Origin: CAMLIZ01 sp036231905
Lineage (GTDB): Bacteria > Pseudomonadota > Gammaproteobacteria > Burkholderiales > Burkholderiaceae_C
DNA: 64,000 nt
Direction: 5' to 3'
Assembly: GCF_036231905.1 (NCBI RefSeq)
Contig: NZ_JAZARE010000009.1
Coordinates: 232,409-296,408, forward strand
Under the pieces are notes generated by a model. The model did no database searches. It had not been told where the DNA came from and worked only from the letters and a program-made list of their open reading frames with translations. Within the stretch, counting starts at the first letter, position 1, and each line of letters begins with the position of its first letter. Below are positions 51,716 through 60,426 of this stretch, piece after piece. The translations under genes and the position numbers were made by a program.

Positions 51716-52978
51716 TCAGCCGCGTAGCGCATCGCGCAGCTGCAGCCACCAGTACGTCGCCTGCGCCGCTGCCAGCCCGAGTGGCCCCAGGGTGGAGGGC
51801 AGCCCATAGTGGCCGAACCCCGCCGGCATTGCCGCTTCACCCGTAAGCGCCTGCGCGAGCACCTCGCCGGCCAGCGTGGTGGGCCCCACGCCGTGGCCGC
51901 CGAATCCCATCGCGTACCAGGGGCCGCGCGGCAGCCGGCCGATCTGCGGCATCTTGTGGCGGGCGTAGCTCATCAGCCCGCTCCAGGCGTGCTGCACCTG
52001 CACGCCCTGGAGCTGCGGATACACCCGCAGCAGGTCGCGCGTGAGCAGCTGCGCCACCGCCTGCGGCGAGCGGTCACGGATCGAGATGCGGCCACCCCAC
52101 AGCAGGCGCGTGTCGGGCAGCGGGCGGTAATAGTCGAAGGCGAAACGGGTGTCGTACACCGCAGCCGTGGTGCGCATGGCGCTGGCCAGCCTGCCACCCA
52201 GCGGCTCGGTGGTCATCACATAGGTTGCGATCGGCATGATGGCGCGCGACAAGGGTTTGAACAGCTGGCCGATGTAGCCGCCGCAAGCCACCACCGCATG
52301 CTCGCAAGCGACATGGCCCGAAGGCGTGCTGACGCGCCAGCCGGCGCCGTCGGCCACGATGCCGTTCACCCGCGTGCCTTCATGCAGGCGCACGCCCGCC
52401 TCGCGCAGCACGCGCGCCAGGCCCTGGGCGTATTTCAGCGGGTGGAAGTGGAAGGCATTGGGTTCATGCAGGGCCGCGTGGTAGCGCTCGGTGAGCAGCA
52501 GCGAGCGGGTTTCCTCGCGCGGCAGCCAGCGCCAGTCCACCTGGAATTGCTCGTGCATGAACTGCTGCAGCGCGCGCAAGGGGCGGTCGTCGGCAAACCA
52601 GTTGGCCAGCAGCACGCCGCTGTAGACCGCGTCGCAGTCGATCGCATGGCGCTGGATGCGCTGGCGGATGCGCTCCACCGCGTCCAGCGTCAGGCCGTAG
52701 AGGCGGCGCGCTTCGGCCGCACCCACCTGGCGCACCAGGTCGGCGTTGTCCAGGCTGAAGCCGCCGAACACGAAGCCGCCGTTGCGGCCGGAAGCGCCAT
52801 GGCCGATGGTTTCGGCCTCCAGCAGCACGATGTCGCGCACACCGCGCTCCACCAGGCTCATGGCCGTGGCCAGGCCGGCAAAGCCGCCGCCGATGATGGC
52901 GACCCGCGCATCCGCCGGGCCGCTCAGCGGCGCAAAGCGCAGGGTGGTGTCGGCGGTCGCGTGATAGAAGCTCGGCAT
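51716..52978 (-). CDS. FAD-dependent amine/amino-acid oxidase (DAO family, PuuB-like)
   Basis: The 420-residue protein has the FAD motif VAIIGGGFAGLATAMSLVERG (from about residue 27), the GHGASGRNGGFVFGGF loop typical of PuuB/OrdL proteins and a C-terminal MGFGGHGVGPTTLAGEVLA FAD-contact region. It would oxidise an amine or amino-acid derivative and make hydrogen peroxide. It lies 52 bases downstream of alanine dehydrogenase in the same direction, so both may serve amino-acid catabolism. Confidence 0.9.
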   Translation of the reverse strand: MPSFYHATADTTLRFAPLSGPADARVAIIGGGFAGLATAMSLVERGVRDIVLLEAETIGHGASGRNGGFVFGGFSLDNADLVRQVGAAEARRLYGLTLDAVERIRQRIQRHAIDCDAVYSGVLLANWFADDRPLRALQQFMHEQFQVDWRWLPREETRSLLLTERYHAALHEPNAFHFHPLKYAQGLARVLREAGVRLHEGTRVNGIVADGAGWRVSTPSGHVACEHAVVACGGYIGQLFKPLSRAIMPIATYVMTTEPLGGRLASAMRTTAAVYDTRFAFDYYRPLPDTRLLWGGRISIRDRSPQAVAQLLTRDLLRVYPQLQGVQVQHAWSGLMSYARHKMPQIGRLPRGPWYAMGFGGHGVGPTTLAGEVLAQALTGEAAMPAGFGHYGLPSTLGPLGLAAAQATYWWLQLRDALRG

Positions 52979-53030
52979 GGCCGGCGATTGTCTCCGGCCC
53001 TGCGTGGGCCCCAGCGGCCGCCTCAGGCCG

Positions 53031-54143
53031 TCAGAGCAGCGCTTCCGGAGCGGTGAAGCCGTGTCCGAGCGCCTGCGCCACTTCCTGGTTGGTGACCTTG
53101 CCCGACGCCACGTTCAGGCCTGCCAGCAGGTGCGCGTTGCGCTTGAGCGCTGCGCGCCAGCCCAGATCCGCGATCTGCAGCGTGAAAGGCAGGGTGGCAT
53201 TGTTGAGCGCAAAGGCGGAGGTGCGCGGCACGGCGCCCGGCATGTTGGCCACGCAGTAGTGCACCACGCCGTCCACCAGGTAGGTGGGCTCCGCATGCGT
53301 GGTGGCATGGGAGGTCTCGAAGCAGCCACCCTGGTCGATGGCCACGTCCACCACCACCGAGCCCTTCTTCATGGCGGCCACCATCGCGCGCGTCACCAGC
53401 TTGGGCGCGGCGGCGCCGGGGATCAGCACGCCGCCGATCACCAGGTCGGCCGACAGCACCTCGCGTTCCACGTTGTCCTGGTTGGAGAACATGGTGATCA
53501 CGCGCGAGCCCAGCATGTGGTCCATGCGGCGCAGCGCGTCCAATGAACGGTCGATCACCACGACCTGCGCACCCGTGCCCACCGCGATCTGCGCGGCATT
53601 GCTGCCCACCACGCCGGCACCCAGGATCACGATCCTGGCCGGCGCCACGCCCGGCACACCGCCCAGCAGCACGCCCAGGCCGCCATGCGCCTTTTCCAGG
53701 TGGTGCGCACCGGCCTGCACCGCCATGCGGCCGGCCACTTCGGACATGGGCGCCAGCAGCGGCAGGCCGCCACCCGCCTGCGTGACGGTTTCATACGCGA
53801 TGCACACCGCGCCGCTGGCCATCAAATCGGCGCACTGTTCGGGGTCGGGTGCCAGGTGGAGGTAGGTGAAGAGGATCTGGCCTTCGCGCAGCATGCGGCG
53901 CTCGGCGGCCTGCGGCTCCTTCACCTTCACGATCATCTCGGCCCTGGCGAACACCGTGGCCGCATCGTCGGCCAGCGTGGCGCCCGCGCGCACATAGTCG
54001 TCGTCGCTGGCGCCGACGCCGGCACCTGCCGTGCGCTGCACCAGCACCTGGTGGCCGTGTGCCACGAGTTCACGCACCGACGAGGGTGTGAGCCCGACGC
54101 GGTACTCGTGGTTCTTGATCTCCTTGGGCAGTCCGATCAGCAT
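53031..54143 (-). CDS. ald: Alanine dehydrogenase
   Basis: The 370-residue enzyme has the family N-terminus MLIGLPKEIKNHEYRVGLTPSSV and the motifs KVKEPQ, EKAHGGLGVLLGGVPGV, NAD motif ILGAGVVGSNAAQIAVGTGA and DVAIDQGGCFETSHATTH. It interconverts L-alanine and pyruvate plus ammonia using NAD. GGGAGA precedes the ATG at 54143; a much longer open frame upstream (to 54686) is rejected because it has no homology and crosses the divergent promoter region. Confidence 0.96.
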   Translation of the reverse strand: MLIGLPKEIKNHEYRVGLTPSSVRELVAHGHQVLVQRTAGAGVGASDDDYVRAGATLADDAATVFARAEMIVKVKEPQAAERRMLREGQILFTYLHLAPDPEQCADLMASGAVCIAYETVTQAGGGLPLLAPMSEVAGRMAVQAGAHHLEKAHGGLGVLLGGVPGVAPARIVILGAGVVGSNAAQIAVGTGAQVVVIDRSLDALRRMDHMLGSRVITMFSNQDNVEREVLSADLVIGGVLIPGAAAPKLVTRAMVAAMKKGSVVVDVAIDQGGCFETSHATTHAEPTYLVDGVVHYCVANMPGAVPRTSAFALNNATLPFTLQIADLGWRAALKRNAHLLAGLNVASGKVTNQEVAQALGHGFTAPEALL

Positions 54144-54279
54144 GGGTTGTCTCCCGTTCGATGAATGCATGCGCCGGGTGGGCGCCGTGTGCGGCTGCGC
54201 GCTGCGCGCTGCGCGGGTGGCGCGGCCGCAGGTGCGTGAGGCATTATGGGCAGCTGTCTGCTCGCGTGTTTCTCCGTTT

Positions 54280-55974
54280 ATGAGCCCCTGCGCCAAACAA
54301 TCCTCGGCCGTGTCGACCGGCCTGCGCCGAGCCGCCACCCTGGTGGTGGTGCGTGATGCGCCTTCCGGCCTGGAGGTGCTGCTGCTGCGACGCGCCGAGC
54401 GCGGCGACCACAACAGTGGTGCCTGGGTGTTCCCCGGCGGTGTGGTGGACGAAGGCGACCGTGCAGCCCATGCCTGCTGCGCCGGCCTCGACGACGCGGC
54501 CGCCAGTGCGCAACTCGGCCTGCCCGAAGGCGGGCTGGACTTCCATGTGGCGGCCGTGCGCGAGTGCTTCGAGGAGTGCGGGCTGCTGTTGGCCACGCAG
54601 CTCGATGGCAGCCTGCTGCCGGTGGACGACGATCGCTGGCACCGCCTTGCCGAGTGGCGCGGCCTGCTGCATCGCGGCGAGCGCACGCTGTGCGCCTTCT
54701 GCGAGGCGGCCGGTGTGCGGCTCGCGGTGGACCGCCTCGTCTACCTGAGCCACTGGGTCACGCCGCTGGGCCGCGCGAAGCGCTTCGACACCCGCTTCTT
54801 CGTGGCCGAGGCGCCGGCCGGCCAGGTGGCCGCCCACGACGCCAATGAGCTGGTGGAGCAGCGCTGGCTGCGGCCGGCCGATGCGCTGGCCCAAAGCGGT
54901 CAGCTCAAGCTGATGACGCCCACGCAGAAGACGCTGGAGGCGATGGCGCGCTTCACCGACGTGCAGGGGTTGATGGCGTGGGCGCGCTCGCCGCGCGACC
55001 TCGGCGTCATCATGCCGCGCGTGGGCATCGGCGCTCACGGCCCGCGCCCGGTGACGCCCGACGAGCCGGCCTATGCGGAGCTCGGCCGCATCGACCCGCA
55101 GGGCCACGGCAACGGCTGCTACGACATCCAGCCCGGCGTGCCGGTGCGCTTGTCGGACCGCGTGATCCGTGTCACGGCCAACAACGGCAGCGTGATGACC
55201 GGCCCGGGCACCAACACCTACCTGGTCGGTGGTGGCCCGCGCAACGAATGGGCTGTCATCGACCCCGGACCGCTGGATGAAACCCATGTGGCGGCGGTGC
55301 TGGCTGCGGCTCCAGGCGCGATCCGCTGGATCTTCGCCACCCACACGCACCAGGACCATTCGCCCGCCACGGGGCTGCTGAAGGCGCGCACCGGCGCGCG
55401 GGTGCATGGCCGGCTGCCCGCGCATCCGCAGTGGCAGGACGCCACCTTCGTGCCCGAGGTTGCGCTGTCAGGCGGCGAGCGCATCGCCTTGCATGACAGC
55501 GCCACGCTGCGCGTGATCCACACACCCGGACATGCGTCCAACCACCTCTGTTATCTGCTGGAAGAGGAGAAGACGCTGTTCGCCGGCGACCACGTGATGC
55601 AGCTGAGCACCGTGGTCATCAACCCGCCCGACGGCGACATGGCGGCCTATGTCGCGTCGTTGCGCGCGCTGATGGCCGAGGACCTGGACTGGATCGCCCC
55701 GGGGCACGGCTTCCTGATGGCCCAGCCGGGGCGCGCCATGGCGGCGATCGTGGCGCATCGGCTGCGACGCGAGCAGAAGGTGCTGGCTGCCTTGGAGGCG
55801 GCCGGGCCAGCCAGCGTCGAGCAGTTGCTGAGCCGGGTGTACGACGACGTGCCGCCGCGGTTGCACCCGGTGGCGGCACGCTCGCTCACTGCGCACCTGC
55901 TGAAACTGCGCGACGAGGGCGCCGCAGCGACCGACGGTGCGCACTGGTGGGCGACCGGCGCGCGGCCTGGCTGA
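54280..55974 (+). CDS. Nudix hydrolase-metallo-beta-lactamase fusion protein
   Basis: The 564-residue protein joins two enzymes. Residues about 18-240 are a Nudix domain whose box is split: GGVVDEGD, a roughly 30-residue insertion, then RECFEECG (94-101), as in NUDT19-type CoA/acyl-CoA pyrophosphatases. Residues about 290-550 are a metallo-beta-lactamase domain (THTHQDH 354-360, HTPGHASNHLCY, FAGDHVMQ, APGHG) of the LACTB2-like hydrolase group. It starts 136 bases from the divergent ald start, with a weak ribosome site. A joint role in CoA-thioester or nucleotide clean-up is inferred. Confidence 0.88.
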   Translation: MSPCAKQSSAVSTGLRRAATLVVVRDAPSGLEVLLLRRAERGDHNSGAWVFPGGVVDEGDRAAHACCAGLDDAAASAQLGLPEGGLDFHVAAVRECFEECGLLLATQLDGSLLPVDDDRWHRLAEWRGLLHRGERTLCAFCEAAGVRLAVDRLVYLSHWVTPLGRAKRFDTRFFVAEAPAGQVAAHDANELVEQRWLRPADALAQSGQLKLMTPTQKTLEAMARFTDVQGLMAWARSPRDLGVIMPRVGIGAHGPRPVTPDEPAYAELGRIDPQGHGNGCYDIQPGVPVRLSDRVIRVTANNGSVMTGPGTNTYLVGGGPRNEWAVIDPGPLDETHVAAVLAAAPGAIRWIFATHTHQDHSPATGLLKARTGARVHGRLPAHPQWQDATFVPEVALSGGERIALHDSATLRVIHTPGHASNHLCYLLEEEKTLFAGDHVMQLSTVVINPPDGDMAAYVASLRALMAEDLDWIAPGHGFLMAQPGRAMAAIVAHRLRREQKVLAALEAAGPASVEQLLSRVYDDVPPRLHPVAARSLTAHLLKLRDEGAAATDGAHWWATGARPG

Positions 55975-55999
55975 CGCGCAGGCCGGCGCGGTCACGCCA

Positions 56000-56332
56000 T
56001 CACTTCGAGTTGGACTTGATCGCGTCCTTCTCGGCCTCGTGGATCACCTTGGCCTCGGCCTTTTCCTGCTTCTTCACGGCCTTCGCGTCCTTCTTGCAGG
56101 CGCGCTCGACGCTGCCATCGGCGGCCACTTCGCAGTCGCCCTTGTTCAGCTCATGGTTGGCATCGGCCACGTCCTTGCGCGCCTTGTAGGCGGCATCGGA
56201 CTGCGTCTTCGCGTCCTTGGCCTCCTGCTTGGTGAGGGCGGGCGCCGAAGCGGCATCAGAGGTCTGTGCATGGGCTACCAGGCCGAAGCAGGCAGCAGAG
56301 ATGGCGACGAGGGTGCTCAGGGTTTTTTTCAT
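56000..56332 (-). CDS. Small exported Lys/Ala-rich protein
   Basis: The 110-residue protein has a signal peptide (MKKTLSTLVAISAACFGLVAHAQ). The mature part is highly charged and helical (KQEAKDAKTQSDAAYKARKDVADANHELNKGDCEVAADGSVERACKKDAKAVKKQEKAEAKVIHEAEKDA). Two cysteines could form a disulfide in the periplasm. The ATG at 56332 was chosen over 56341 because GGAAACC precedes it. It matches no family I can name. It is convergent with the Nudix-lactamase gene. Confidence 0.7.
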   Translation of the reverse strand: MKKTLSTLVAISAACFGLVAHAQTSDAASAPALTKQEAKDAKTQSDAAYKARKDVADANHELNKGDCEVAADGSVERACKKDAKAVKKQEKAEAKVIHEAEKDAIKSNSK

Positions 56333-56431
56333 GGTTTCCATAGAGATTGACGGCCAAAGATCAGCCGCCGCCTCTGTGGCAAACCATGTGCCTCGGTCGG
56401 TATCTGAATGCGACCGGCTGCTCGCGGTGTT

Positions 56432-56805
56432 TCAGGAATCGCCTTCGACGCTGTCGTCGCCCAGTGCTTCGAGGTCCGCCAGGTCCTTGGCTGGTCCACT
56501 GGCTTGCTTGTTCGCCTTCAGGTCGTCCAGATGGGGCACCGGCAACTGCACGCCTGCCACCGGCACCGTGATTCGGCGCGGGTGAAGGCCTGGAGCGCTG
56601 CAAGCAGCCGGCCGATGTTGAGCTTCGAGGTACCAACCCAAAAGTCGATGTCGCCGGTGTAGCGCGGATGGCCATGTGCGGCCAGCGCATAGCCCCCGAC
56701 GACGATGTATTCAATGCTTCCCGCGTTGAGCAACTCGACAAACTCTTTGAAGTCTTTGTTCAGCGTCGGGCAGGTGGGCCAGGCGGCGCTCGCGCAGCAC
56801 TTCAA
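56432..56805 (-). pseudogene. Decayed nucleotidyltransferase-like gene (internal deletion and frameshift)
   Basis: The N-terminal frame (56518-56805) encodes the start of a MNT/AbiEii-like nucleotidyltransferase: LNKDFKEFVELLNAGSIEYIVVGGYALAAHGHPRYTGDIDFWVG...LLAALQAF. The C-terminal part of the same family (RITVPVAGVQLPVPHLDDLKANKQASGPAKDLADLEAL) is found in a different frame (56432-56641). The usual middle of about 55-60 residues is missing. The simplest reading is a non-triplet deletion near 56570-56590. The likely start is TTG at 56805 or a nearby codon. It overlaps the upstream small gene. Confidence 0.72.
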
Positions 56806-56899
56806 GTGCCGCCAGCCGCTCCTCGGGGCTGCGGCTCAACCAGTATTGCCGGTCCTGTGACGGGGCGTGGCGCCGCGTGCGATGGATGACCTTTTCCAT
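56711..56899 (-). CDS. Small conserved-looking protein upstream of the nucleotidyltransferase remnant
   Basis: The 62-residue protein (EKVIHRTRRHAPSQDRQYWLSRSPEERLAALEVLRERRL...LPDAEQRLQRVCRVAQRG) is of a type often found directly upstream of, and overlapping, such nucleotidyltransferase genes, as in toxin-antitoxin-like or paired modules. It appears intact, while its partner is broken. Function is unknown. It ends 27 bases before icmF begins its coding end on the same strand, but is not related to it. Confidence 0.6.
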   Translation of the reverse strand: MEKVIHRTRRHAPSQDRQYWLSRSPEERLAALEVLRERRLAHLPDAEQRLQRVCRVAQRGKH

Positions 56900-56926
56900 C
56901 AGCCGATCCTAGCCGCAGGGCCTGCT

Positions 56927-59900
56927 TCACATGCTTCGCCGGTACTGCCCGCCCACCTCGAACAGCGCACTGGTGATCTGGCCCAGCGAGCACACGCGCA
57001 CCGCGTCCATCAGCACCTCGAACACATTGCGGTTGTCGATCACCGCCTGCTTCAGCTTGCCCAGCATGGCAGGCGCCTCGCCGGCATGGCGGGCGTGGAA
57101 GTCCTGCAGGCGCTTCAGCTGCGACTGCTTTTCCTCGTCGGTGGAGCGGGCCAGCTCGATGTGCTCGGGCACCGGGTCGCCATGCGGATTGCGGAAGGTG
57201 TTGACGCCGATGATCGGGTACTCGCCGGTGTGCTTGAGCATCTCGTAGTGCATGCTCTCTTCCTGGATCTTGCCGCGCTGGTAGCCGGTTTCCATGGCGC
57301 CCAGCACGCCGCCGCGCTCGGCGATCTTCTCGAACTCCGACAGCACCGCTTCTTCCACCAGCTCGGTGAGCTCGTCGATGATGAAGGCGCCCTGGTTCGG
57401 GTTCTCGTTCTTCGCCAGGCCCCACTCGCGGTTGATGATGAGCTGGATGGCCATCGCGCGGCGCACGCTCTCTTCCGTGGGCGTGGTGATGGCTTCGTCG
57501 TAGGCGTTGGTGTGCAGCGAATTGCAGTTGTCGTAGATCGCGATCAGCGCCTGCAAGGTGGTGCGGATGTCGTTGAACGCGATCTCCTGCGCATGCAGTG
57601 ACCGGCCGCTGGTCTGCACGTGGTACTTCAGCTTTTGCGAGCGTTCATTGGCGCCGTACTTGTCTCGCATGGCCACCGCCCAGATGCGGCGCGCCACCCG
57701 GCCGAGCACGGTGTATTCCGGGTCCATGCCGTTGCTGAAGAAGAAGCTCAGGTTGGGCGCGAAATCATCGATGTGCATGCCGCGCGCGAGGTAGGCCTCC
57801 ACGAAGGTGAAGCCGTTGCTCAAGGTGAAGGCCAGCTGGCTGATCGGGTTGGCCCCGGCCTCGGCGATGTGGTAGCCGCTGATGCTCGCCGAATAGAAGT
57901 TGCGCACCTGGTGGTGCACGAAGTACTGCGCGATGTCGCCCATCACCTTGAGCGAGAACTCGGTGCTGAAGATGCAGGTGTTCTGGCCCTGGTCTTCCTT
58001 CAGGATGTCGGCCTGCACCGTGCCGCGCACATTGCTCAGCGCCCAGGCGCGGATCTTGGCCACCTCGTCATCGGTGGGCTGGCGGCCGTTGTCCGCTTCG
58101 AACTTCTCGATCTGCTGGTCGATGGCGGTGTTCATGAACATCGCCAGGATGGTGGGCGCCGGGCCGTTGATCGTCATGCTGACCGAGGTGCTCGGGTTGC
58201 AGAGGTCGAAGCCGGAGTACAGCACCTTCATGTCGTCCAGCGTGGCGATGCTCACGCCGGAGTTGCCCACCTTGCCGTAGATGTCGGGCCTGAGATCCGG
58301 GTCGTTGCCGTAGAGCGTGACCGAGTCGAAGGCCGTGGAGAGGCGCTTGGCCGGCATGCCTTCGCTCACCAGCTTGAAGCGGCGGTTGGTGCGGAAGGCG
58401 TCGCCTTCGCCGGCGAACATGCGCGTCGGGTCCTCGCCCTCGCGCTTGAAAGCGAAGGTGCCGGCGCTGTAGGGGAAGCTGCCGGGCACGTTGTCCAGCA
58501 GCAGCCACTTGAGGATCTCGCCGTGGCATTCGTATGCGGGAAGCACCACCTTGCGGATCTTGGTGCCCGAGAGCGTGGTGTGCGTGAGCGCAGTGCGGAT
58601 CTCCTTGTCGCGGATCTTCACCACGTACTCGTCGCCGGCGTAGGCCTTCTGCATGTCGGGCCACTGCTGCAGCAGCTTGCGCGCGTGGGCGTCGAGTTCG
58701 GCTTCGCGGGCCTGCGCGAGCGCGGCCAGTGCGTTCACCGCGTTGTCCTTCTCCGGGTCTGCCGCTTTCAGCATGCGGGCCGATTCCCGCAGCTGCTGCA
58801 CCTCGCGCGCCAGCCTCGCCTGGGCCTTGGCGCGGCGCTTGTAGGCGCGCACCGTGTCGGCGATCTCCGCCAGGTAGCGGCTGCGTGCGGGCGGCACGAT
58901 GGGCATCTCGTTGGTGCTGTGCCGCGTGTTCACCACGGGCAGGCGGCCTTCCTCCAATGCCAGGCCGGCCTCCTGCAGCCGGCGCTTGATCGCCTGGTAA
59001 AGGGCGGTCACGCCGTCGTCGTTGAAGCGGCTGGCCATGGTGCCAAACACCGGCATCTCGTCGGGCTTCTTGCCCCAGGCTTCGCGGTTGCGCTGCACCT
59101 GCTTGGCCACGTCGCGCAGGGCATCCGCCGCGCCCTTGCGGTCGAACTTGTTGATCGCCACGAACTCGGCGAAGTCCAGCATGTCGATCTTCTCGAGCTG
59201 GCTGGCGGCGCCGAACTCGGGCGTCATCACGTACATCGGCACGTCGACCAGCGGCACGATGGCGGCGTCGCCCTGGCCGATGCCGGAGGTCTCCACGATG
59301 ATCAGGTCGAAGCCGGCCACCTTGGCGGCCGCCAGCACGTCGGGCAGCGCGGCGCTGATCTCGCTGCCGGTGTCGCGGGTGGCGAGGCTGCGCATGTAGA
59401 CCTTCTGACCATCGCCCCATGGGGCAATGGCGTTCATGCGGATGCGGTCGCCCAGCAGCGCGCCACCGCTCTTGCGGCGCGAGGGGTCGATGGAGATCAC
59501 CGCGATCTTGAGGCGATCGTCCTGGTCCAGCCGGATACGGCGGATCAGCTCGTCGGTGAGGCTGGACTTGCCGGCGCCGCCGGTGCCGGTGATGCCGAGC
59601 ACCGGTGTTGTCGCCTGGCCCGCGGCCTCGTGCAGCGCCTTCACCAACGCCGCATCGGCCTTGCCGTTCTCCAGCGCGGTGATCAGCTGCGCCAGCGCAC
59701 GCCAGGCGGCTTCATTGCCTCCCCGGATGGCATCCAGCGTCTTCGGCGCATACGTGGACAGGTCGCCATCGCAGCGCATCAGCATCTCGCCGATCATGCC
59801 CTGCAGCCCCATGCGCTGGCCGTCTTCCGGGCTGTAGATGCGGGTGACACCGTAACCCTGCAGCTCGCGGATCTCGCTGGGCACGATCACGCCGCCGCCG

Positions 59901-60220
59901 CCGCCAAAGACCTGGATGTGCTCGCCGCCGCGCGCCTTCAGCAGGTCCACCATGTACTTGAAGTATTCGACGTGGCCGCCCTGATAGGAGCTGATGGCGA
60001 TGCCGTTGGCGTCCTCCTGCAGCGCCGCGGTGACCACCTCGTCCACCGAGCGGTTGTGCCCCAGGTGCACCACCTCGGCACCCATGCCCTGCAGAATGCG
60101 CCGCATGATGTTGATCGCGGCGTCATGCCCGTCGAACAGGCTGGCGGCGGTGACGAAGCGCACCTTGTTCGTGGGGCGGTACTCGGCAAGCGCTTTGAAT
60201 TCGGCGGACAGGTCGGTCAT
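56927..60220 (-). CDS. icmF: Fused isobutyryl-CoA mutase IcmF
   Basis: The 1097-residue protein has three parts in the IcmF order. These are a B12-binding domain (residues 18-150, DGHDAAI at 30-36, the DxH motif for cobalamin), a MeaB/MeaI-like G-protein chaperone (GITGTGGAGKSSLTDELI) and a large mutase domain (MSVSMTINGPAP-type STSVSMTINGPAPTILAMFMN; NTCIFSTEFSLKVMGDIAQYF; HIAEAGANPISQLAFTLSNG). It interconverts isobutyryl-CoA and butyryl-CoA with adenosylcobalamin, linking valine and butyrate metabolism. The ATG at 60220 starts the usual MTDLS but has no strong ribosome site; the frame continues upstream through a repeat. Confidence 0.95.
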   Translation of the reverse strand: MTDLSAEFKALAEYRPTNKVRFVTAASLFDGHDAAINIMRRILQGMGAEVVHLGHNRSVDEVVTAALQEDANGIAISSYQGGHVEYFKYMVDLLKARGGEHIQVFGGGGGVIVPSEIRELQGYGVTRIYSPEDGQRMGLQGMIGEMLMRCDGDLSTYAPKTLDAIRGGNEAAWRALAQLITALENGKADAALVKALHEAAGQATTPVLGITGTGGAGKSSLTDELIRRIRLDQDDRLKIAVISIDPSRRKSGGALLGDRIRMNAIAPWGDGQKVYMRSLATRDTGSEISAALPDVLAAAKVAGFDLIIVETSGIGQGDAAIVPLVDVPMYVMTPEFGAASQLEKIDMLDFAEFVAINKFDRKGAADALRDVAKQVQRNREAWGKKPDEMPVFGTMASRFNDDGVTALYQAIKRRLQEAGLALEEGRLPVVNTRHSTNEMPIVPPARSRYLAEIADTVRAYKRRAKAQARLAREVQQLRESARMLKAADPEKDNAVNALAALAQAREAELDAHARKLLQQWPDMQKAYAGDEYVVKIRDKEIRTALTHTTLSGTKIRKVVLPAYECHGEILKWLLLDNVPGSFPYSAGTFAFKREGEDPTRMFAGEGDAFRTNRRFKLVSEGMPAKRLSTAFDSVTLYGNDPDLRPDIYGKVGNSGVSIATLDDMKVLYSGFDLCNPSTSVSMTINGPAPTILAMFMNTAIDQQIEKFEADNGRQPTDDEVAKIRAWALSNVRGTVQADILKEDQGQNTCIFSTEFSLKVMGDIAQYFVHHQVRNFYSASISGYHIAEAGANPISQLAFTLSNGFTFVEAYLARGMHIDDFAPNLSFFFSNGMDPEYTVLGRVARRIWAVAMRDKYGANERSQKLKYHVQTSGRSLHAQEIAFNDIRTTLQALIAIYDNCNSLHTNAYDEAITTPTEESVRRAMAIQLIINREWGLAKNENPNQGAFIIDELTELVEEAVLSEFEKIAERGGVLGAMETGYQRGKIQEESMHYEMLKHTGEYPIIGVNTFRNPHGDPVPEHIELARSTDEEKQSQLKRLQDFHARHAGEAPAMLGKLKQAVIDNRNVFEVLMDAVRVCSLGQITSALFEVGGQYRRSM

Positions 60221-60238
60221 GGCGGCGGGGTGGGCAAG

Positions 60239-60283
60239 AAGGCCAGGAAGGCCAGGAAGGCCAGGAAGGCCAGGAAGGCCAGG
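60239..60283. repeat. 9-bp minisatellite in the icmF leader
   Basis: Five perfect tandem copies of AAGGCCAGG (9 bp each) lie 18-63 bases upstream of the icmF start codon, with a partial sixth copy. The unit length is a multiple of three, so copy number changes would not shift an upstream reading frame; in the icmF direction it would read Leu-Pro-Gly. Such repeats can vary in number by slippage and change leader length. Confidence 0.9.
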
Positions 60284-60291
60284 AAGGCGTT

Positions 60292-60317
60292 GGTTGACGT
60301 TAACGTAAACGTCAACC
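60292..60317. promoter_or_regulatory. Palindromic operator upstream of icmF, LiuR-like
   Basis: A perfect 10-bp inverted repeat, GGTTGACGTT and AACGTCAACC, surrounds AACGTA. The TTnACGT...ACGTnAA form matches, as I recall it, the site type of the MerR-family regulator LiuR of branched-chain amino-acid and fatty-acid degradation genes. TTGACG within it can serve as a -35 box on either strand. It lies between the divergent icmF and the 60427 gene. LiuR itself is not in the window. Confidence 0.7.
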
Positions 60318-60426
60318 GGAATCATGCCATCTTGTCGCAGGGCAAGGCGGGCGCCCGCGGAAAACTCATGGTTTTCCCTGGGCATGAATGCAAGGACAAT
60401 CCGGCACCCAGAGGGGAGAACAACAC

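Noticed and set aside
60239..60283. Tandem repeats as a CRISPR array
   Set aside because: Units are 9 bp and directly adjacent with no spacers; no cas gene is present.
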